Below, one piece after another: positions 61,297-64,000 of a stretch of DNA of 64,000 bases. Under the pieces are notes generated by a model. That model saw only the letters and a list, made by a program, of their open reading frames with translations, did no database searches and was not told the DNA's origin. The translations under genes were made by a program, and so were the position numbers. This DNA is from Neobacillus rhizosphaerae (GTDB lineage: Bacteria > Bacillota > Bacilli > Bacillales > Cytobacillaceae), in contig NZ_CALBWS010000003.1 of NCBI RefSeq assembly GCF_937468385.1, forward strand, positions 1 through 64,000. Reading direction: 5' to 3'. Position 1 is the stretch's first letter; each line of letters starts with the position of its first letter.

Positions 61297-62667
61297 TCAA
61301 TTTGCTGCCCCAACTGCCGAATACTGCTTATGAATGGCATAAGCTACATCTTTACCTTGTTGAGCAGCAGTTACGACCATTGCGTCTCCCTTTCCTTTAC
61401 CAAATACAACATCACCACAAGCAAATATTTTTGGATGGGAGGTTCGGAAAGTTTCTGGTTCAACTTTTACGACACCGCCATCATGATGAAGACCAAACGC
61501 CTCGATAAGCTCCAAGTGCCTTGTTTGTCCGATTGCTTTAACTACCGCATCCACAGGAATCACATATTCGGATCCATCGATCTCAACCGGTCTGCGGCGA
61601 CCATCTTTTTCAGGCTCACCGAGCATCATTTTGATACACTCAATTCCCGTTACCTGCCCACTATTATTGCCGATAATCCTTTTCGGTGCAGTTAACCAAC
61701 GGAACTCTACACCATCTTGTTTAGCAAATTCATACTCAAAGTCATAAGCGGTCATTTCTTCTTCTGTTCTTCGATATAGGATTTTTACATTTTCAGCACC
61801 TAAACGAACTGAACAAGTCGCTCCATCGATGGCCGTATTTCCAGCGCCAATCACGACCACTCGCTTACCGACAAATTCCTTGGATAACTGACCACTTTTA
61901 GTTGCTTTGACAAATTCAATTGCATCATAGACTCCCTCTAAGTTCTCACCTTCAACACCGAGGTTTGGGACATGAGCCATTCCTACCGCCAAGACAATGT
62001 TATCGAAATCTTCAGTTATTTCCCCAACTGAGATATCCTTTCCGACCACCGTGTTGGTTCTAATCTTTACATTTAATTTTTCAACTTGTTCTACTTCCCA
62101 GAAAGAAATTTTTTGCGGTAAACGGAACGAAACAATCCCAAAAGTATTTAAACCACCGGCTCTGTCAGCTGCTTCAAAAATGGTCACATCATAACCTAAT
62201 CTTGCTAGTTCCCGTGCTGTCGATAATCCAGCAGGGCCACCACCAATAACTGCAACTGTTTTACCATTGGAAACACCTGGTTGAAAGAGTGTTTGTTCAT
62301 TTTTGATCGCCCAATCAGTGGCGAATCTTTGTAAATTGCCAATCATGATTGGTTTCGTTGAATGGTTTAAAACACAAGCTCCTTCACAGAGTTCCTCTGT
62401 TGGACAAACCCTGGCACAGCTTGCTCCGACCGGATTGGAGGACATGATTGTTTTTGCAGATCCAAGTAAGTTTCCTGAGGCAATTTTTTTAATAAAGGTA
62501 GGTATATCAATTCCTGTAGGACAGGCCTTAATACATGGAGCATCATAGCAATAGAGGCATCGATTTGATTCTTGAACAGCTTCTAGGCTGGTCAGTCCCT
62601 GCTCCACCTCTAGAAAGTTCTTTTCAAGTTCAGATAAGGAAATACGCTGCATTTTTTCATTCGCCAA
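61297..62667 (-). CDS. preT: NAD-dependent dihydropyrimidine dehydrogenase, electron-transfer subunit
   Basis: A 456-residue flavoprotein of the GltD-like family. The N-terminal Cys-rich domain (CLYCYDAPCIKACPTGIDIP, SCARVCPTEELCEGACV) binds [4Fe-4S] clusters. FAD and NAD sites are VIGGGPAGLSTARELARLGY and VVIGAGNTAIDGATCSVRLG, and the last part has IFACGDVVFGKGKGDAMVV. The start is a TTG preceded by AAGGAGG at eight bases; the longer frame to 62703 has no ribosome site. First gene of the pyrimidine operon, behind a cre-like box. Confidence 0.95.
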   Translation of the reverse strand: MANEKMQRISLSELEKNFLEVEQGLTSLEAVQESNRCLYCYDAPCIKACPTGIDIPTFIKKIASGNLLGSAKTIMSSNPVGASCARVCPTEELCEGACVLNHSTKPIMIGNLQRFATDWAIKNEQTLFQPGVSNGKTVAVIGGGPAGLSTARELARLGYDVTIFEAADRAGGLNTFGIVSFRLPQKISFWEVEQVEKLNVKIRTNTVVGKDISVGEITEDFDNIVLAVGMAHVPNLGVEGENLEGVYDAIEFVKATKSGQLSKEFVGKRVVVIGAGNTAIDGATCSVRLGAENVKILYRRTEEEMTAYDFEYEFAKQDGVEFRWLTAPKRIIGNNSGQVTGIECIKMMLGEPEKDGRRRPVEIDGSEYVIPVDAVVKAIGQTRHLELIEAFGLHHDGGVVKVEPETFRTSHPKIFACGDVVFGKGKGDAMVVTAAQQGKDVAYAIHKQYSAVGAAN

Positions 62668-62752
62668 AGAGAAATCCTCCTTTAATAAATAGTATATATG
62701 CAATTTCTAGGAATCTTCTTCGTCTATAACCCGTTATTCGTTAAAACAAAAA

Positions 62753-62766
62753 TGAAAGCGCTTTAA
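62753..62766. promoter_or_regulatory. cre-like box upstream of preT
   Basis: TGAAAGCGCTTTAA agrees with the cre consensus at 13 of 14 positions and is centred on a perfect AAAGCGCTTT palindrome. Confidence 0.6.
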
Positions 62767-63447
62767 AAAATACCCCTAGCTTAATGGTTTCAAAAAAAAT
62801 ACCAACTCCCAAAAGTTTATTTTTAATATTTTACAGAAAATTCCGTATCTTTCTTTAATTTTACAGACCTTAAATAGGCATTTCACCATACAACTTGTAA
62901 AATAATGCAAGGCTTTGATTATCCATTATGTAAAATGAAAATGGGTCTTGACCAGTATCTTCATCTGAACAAAATTGGTGTTCTTTCGCATTGAAGAAAA
63001 CGGGCAGGAATGAACAGAGAGTGTTAAGGAAAAGGGATTCTTGTACACTTTTCTGAATTCTTTTTCAATTTAACATAAGAATATCAAAAAAATTGTAATA
63101 ATATATCGAATTGTTAATTTTTCTTACATCATTTTTTTCTAGTTCAGAATAATCTATTCCAGTTGAAAGTACTTGACATAATAGAACTTCATAATTCTGA
63201 AGAGCAACTTAATTCAAATAAAACAGTAGGAAAAACTTTCGACATTTTTTAACAAATTGAAAACCAAAGTAAGGTTATAAAATAGAAAACTCCCTAACTT
63301 CAAAGTTATCCTAAAGAATCTTTCCTTTTAGACCAAAAAAGCGTATCATCAAATGATTTACTCAGAAATGGCATTTGACTTATTTATTGAACACTTTATT
63401 TTTGGACATACTGAGAGGTGTGAAAATAATTTGTAGGAGGAACCGAA
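62767..63447. other. Long intergenic region upstream of preT
   Basis: About 680 bases without a gene. It holds the ACAACTTGTAAAAT motif (62890-62903), a second TATGTAAAATG nearby, and a G+C-richer patch at about 62970-63040 (GAAGAAAACGGGCAGGAATG) that may be an intergenic repeat. A TTGACA at about 63174 lacks a clear -10. The rest is AT-rich and unassigned. Confidence 0.4.
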
Positions 63448-63747
63448 ATGCCTAACGATCATCATTTCAGTGACTTTATAAATGAGGTATCCATTCAAAC
63501 AAAAATGGAAAATGTATGGGGTTATAAATGTGGATCATGGCAAAATTGTAACCAAGAAACAATTCAATCTTTTCTTGCCCAATGCCTCGATTATAATATC
63601 GACCCACATTTCTGCATAAGTTGGATCGAACAGCATATGGATCAAATACCAAACTGGACAGATGTATCGAAAACAGCACTTGGTTGGCTAAACCAGCACA
63701 CATCAACAAGTTCGGCGATCTCGTTTTCAGTGCAGGATTTAAGTTGA
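63448..63747 (+). CDS. Small Cys/Trp-rich protein, unknown
   Basis: A 99-residue soluble protein with TAGGAGG before its ATG. It holds five Trp and four Cys (YKCGSWQNCNQETIQSFLAQ, CLDYNIDPHFCISWIEQHMD). The pattern CGSWQNC may form a disulfide or bind a metal. Family not recognised. A GGGAGG/CCTCCC hairpin follows at about 63756-63775. It is divergent from preT and convergent with the regulator at the window end. Confidence 0.65.
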   Translation: MPNDHHFSDFINEVSIQTKMENVWGYKCGSWQNCNQETIQSFLAQCLDYNIDPHFCISWIEQHMDQIPNWTDVSKTALGWLNQHTSTSSAISFSVQDLS

Positions 63748-63819
63748 TTTTTAGGGAGGAGCAAACCTCCCTATTATGAATTAAGGCTCAATTATATCTA
63801 GTAAAATGCATTCTTTTCA

Positions 63820-64000
63820 TTATTTTTCTTTCAACTGATATTGTTCTATTTTTCGATATAAATTTCTTACACTGACACCTAAAACATTCGCTGCTTTTGT
63901 TTTATTCCATTCCACCTCGGATAAAACTTTCTCGATATGCTCCTTTTCGAGCTGTTCTAGCGTGCATAATTGGTAAGTAGTTACGTCTTTCAAGTTGACC
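63820..64000 (-). CDS. Fis-type HTH C-terminus of an NtrC-like regulator (partial)
   Basis: The last 60 codons of a gene running off the window. They encode TLEQLEKEHIEKVLSEVEWN, then KTKAANVLGVSVRNLYRKIE, then QYQLKEK. This is the Fis-like helix-turn-helix that ends sigma-54 interacting activators (the LExxEKxHIxxVL...NKTxAAxxLGVSxRxLYRKI pattern). The AAA domain would lie beyond base 64000. No sigma-54 promoter is convincing in the window. Confidence 0.85.
   Translation of the reverse strand, partial: VNLKDVTTYQLCTLEQLEKEHIEKVLSEVEWNKTKAANVLGVSVRNLYRKIEQYQLKEK

Noticed and set aside
62767..63447. Sigma-54 promoter for the preT operon or the small gene
   Set aside because: An NtrC-like regulator lies at the window end, but no TGGCAC-N5-TTGC match was found in this stretch.
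1..64000. CRISPR arrays, tRNA or rRNA genes
   Set aside because: No regularly spaced direct repeats and no tRNA-like or rRNA sequence noticed; reading by eye could miss a single tRNA.

Overview
The window looks like chromosomal DNA of an endospore-forming Bacillaceae (low G+C Firmicute, probably near Neobacillus, Mesobacillus or Cytobacillus). The basis is strong AAGGAGG-type ribosome binding sites, T-rich intrinsic terminators, perfect CcpA cre boxes, a Pro T-box ahead of proBA, and family proteins typical of Bacilli (YpbS-type, DUF1292, DUF3307, DUF6526, SpoIIM-like). The genus is an inference from gene content only.

Region by region. 0.1-3.0 kb: a two-component system with a Met-rich sensor loop next to an exported Met-rich protein. 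3.3-5.0 kb: a selenium/sulfur patch holding two genes that each carry one in-frame UGA in a catalytic-type position, followed at the right distance by a SECIS-like hairpin: a thioredoxin-like lipoprotein with a UxxC motif and a HesB-like protein. A rhodanese lipoprotein, a rhodanese remnant and ATACC-N6-GGTAT operator-like sites accompany them. 5.0-8.1 kb: small genes, decayed sequence and a group II intron remnant. 8.1-17.4 kb: an AT-rich accessory island. It has a tyrosine recombinase between large inverted repeats, then a RiPP cluster (radical SAM/SPASM maturase, two nearly identical 29-residue precursors, ABC pair, CPBP protease, small membrane protein, ABC exporter), an XRE/DUF2975 pair and an IS3-family transposase remnant.

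17.5-29.6 kb: an ABC-2 transporter pair, a LysM protein, an ECF sigma/anti-sigma pair, and the RDD / SpoIIM-like / DUF58 / MoxR / DUF4350 / DUF4129 module. 30-43.8 kb: trhO, a GH18 hydrolase, several small genes, DUF3307 and SatD-like genes, a helicase fused to a RecB/Cas4-type nuclease, proBA with its T-box, a superfamily 1 helicase and an XRE regulator with a cre box.

44-51.6 kb: a complete bacterial microcompartment operon of the sugar-phosphate-utilising (SPU) type. It encodes a SorC/DeoR regulator, PduL, a flavoprotein-like protein, an aldehyde dehydrogenase, TpiA, an RpiB-like protein, DeoC, two hexameric and three pentameric shell proteins. DeoC would cleave deoxyribose-5-phosphate to acetaldehyde and glyceraldehyde-3-phosphate; the dehydrogenase and PduL would turn acetaldehyde into acetyl-CoA and acetyl phosphate. 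A consensus promoter and a downstream cre box precede the operon.

51.9-62.7 kb: reductive pyrimidine catabolism (PreT, PreA, dihydropyrimidinase, NCS1 permease, PucR regulator, semialdehyde dehydrogenase, omega-aminotransferase), with no beta-ureidopropionase gene visible. 63.4 kb to the end: a small unknown gene and the C-terminus of a Fis-type HTH (NtrC-like) regulator cut by the window edge.
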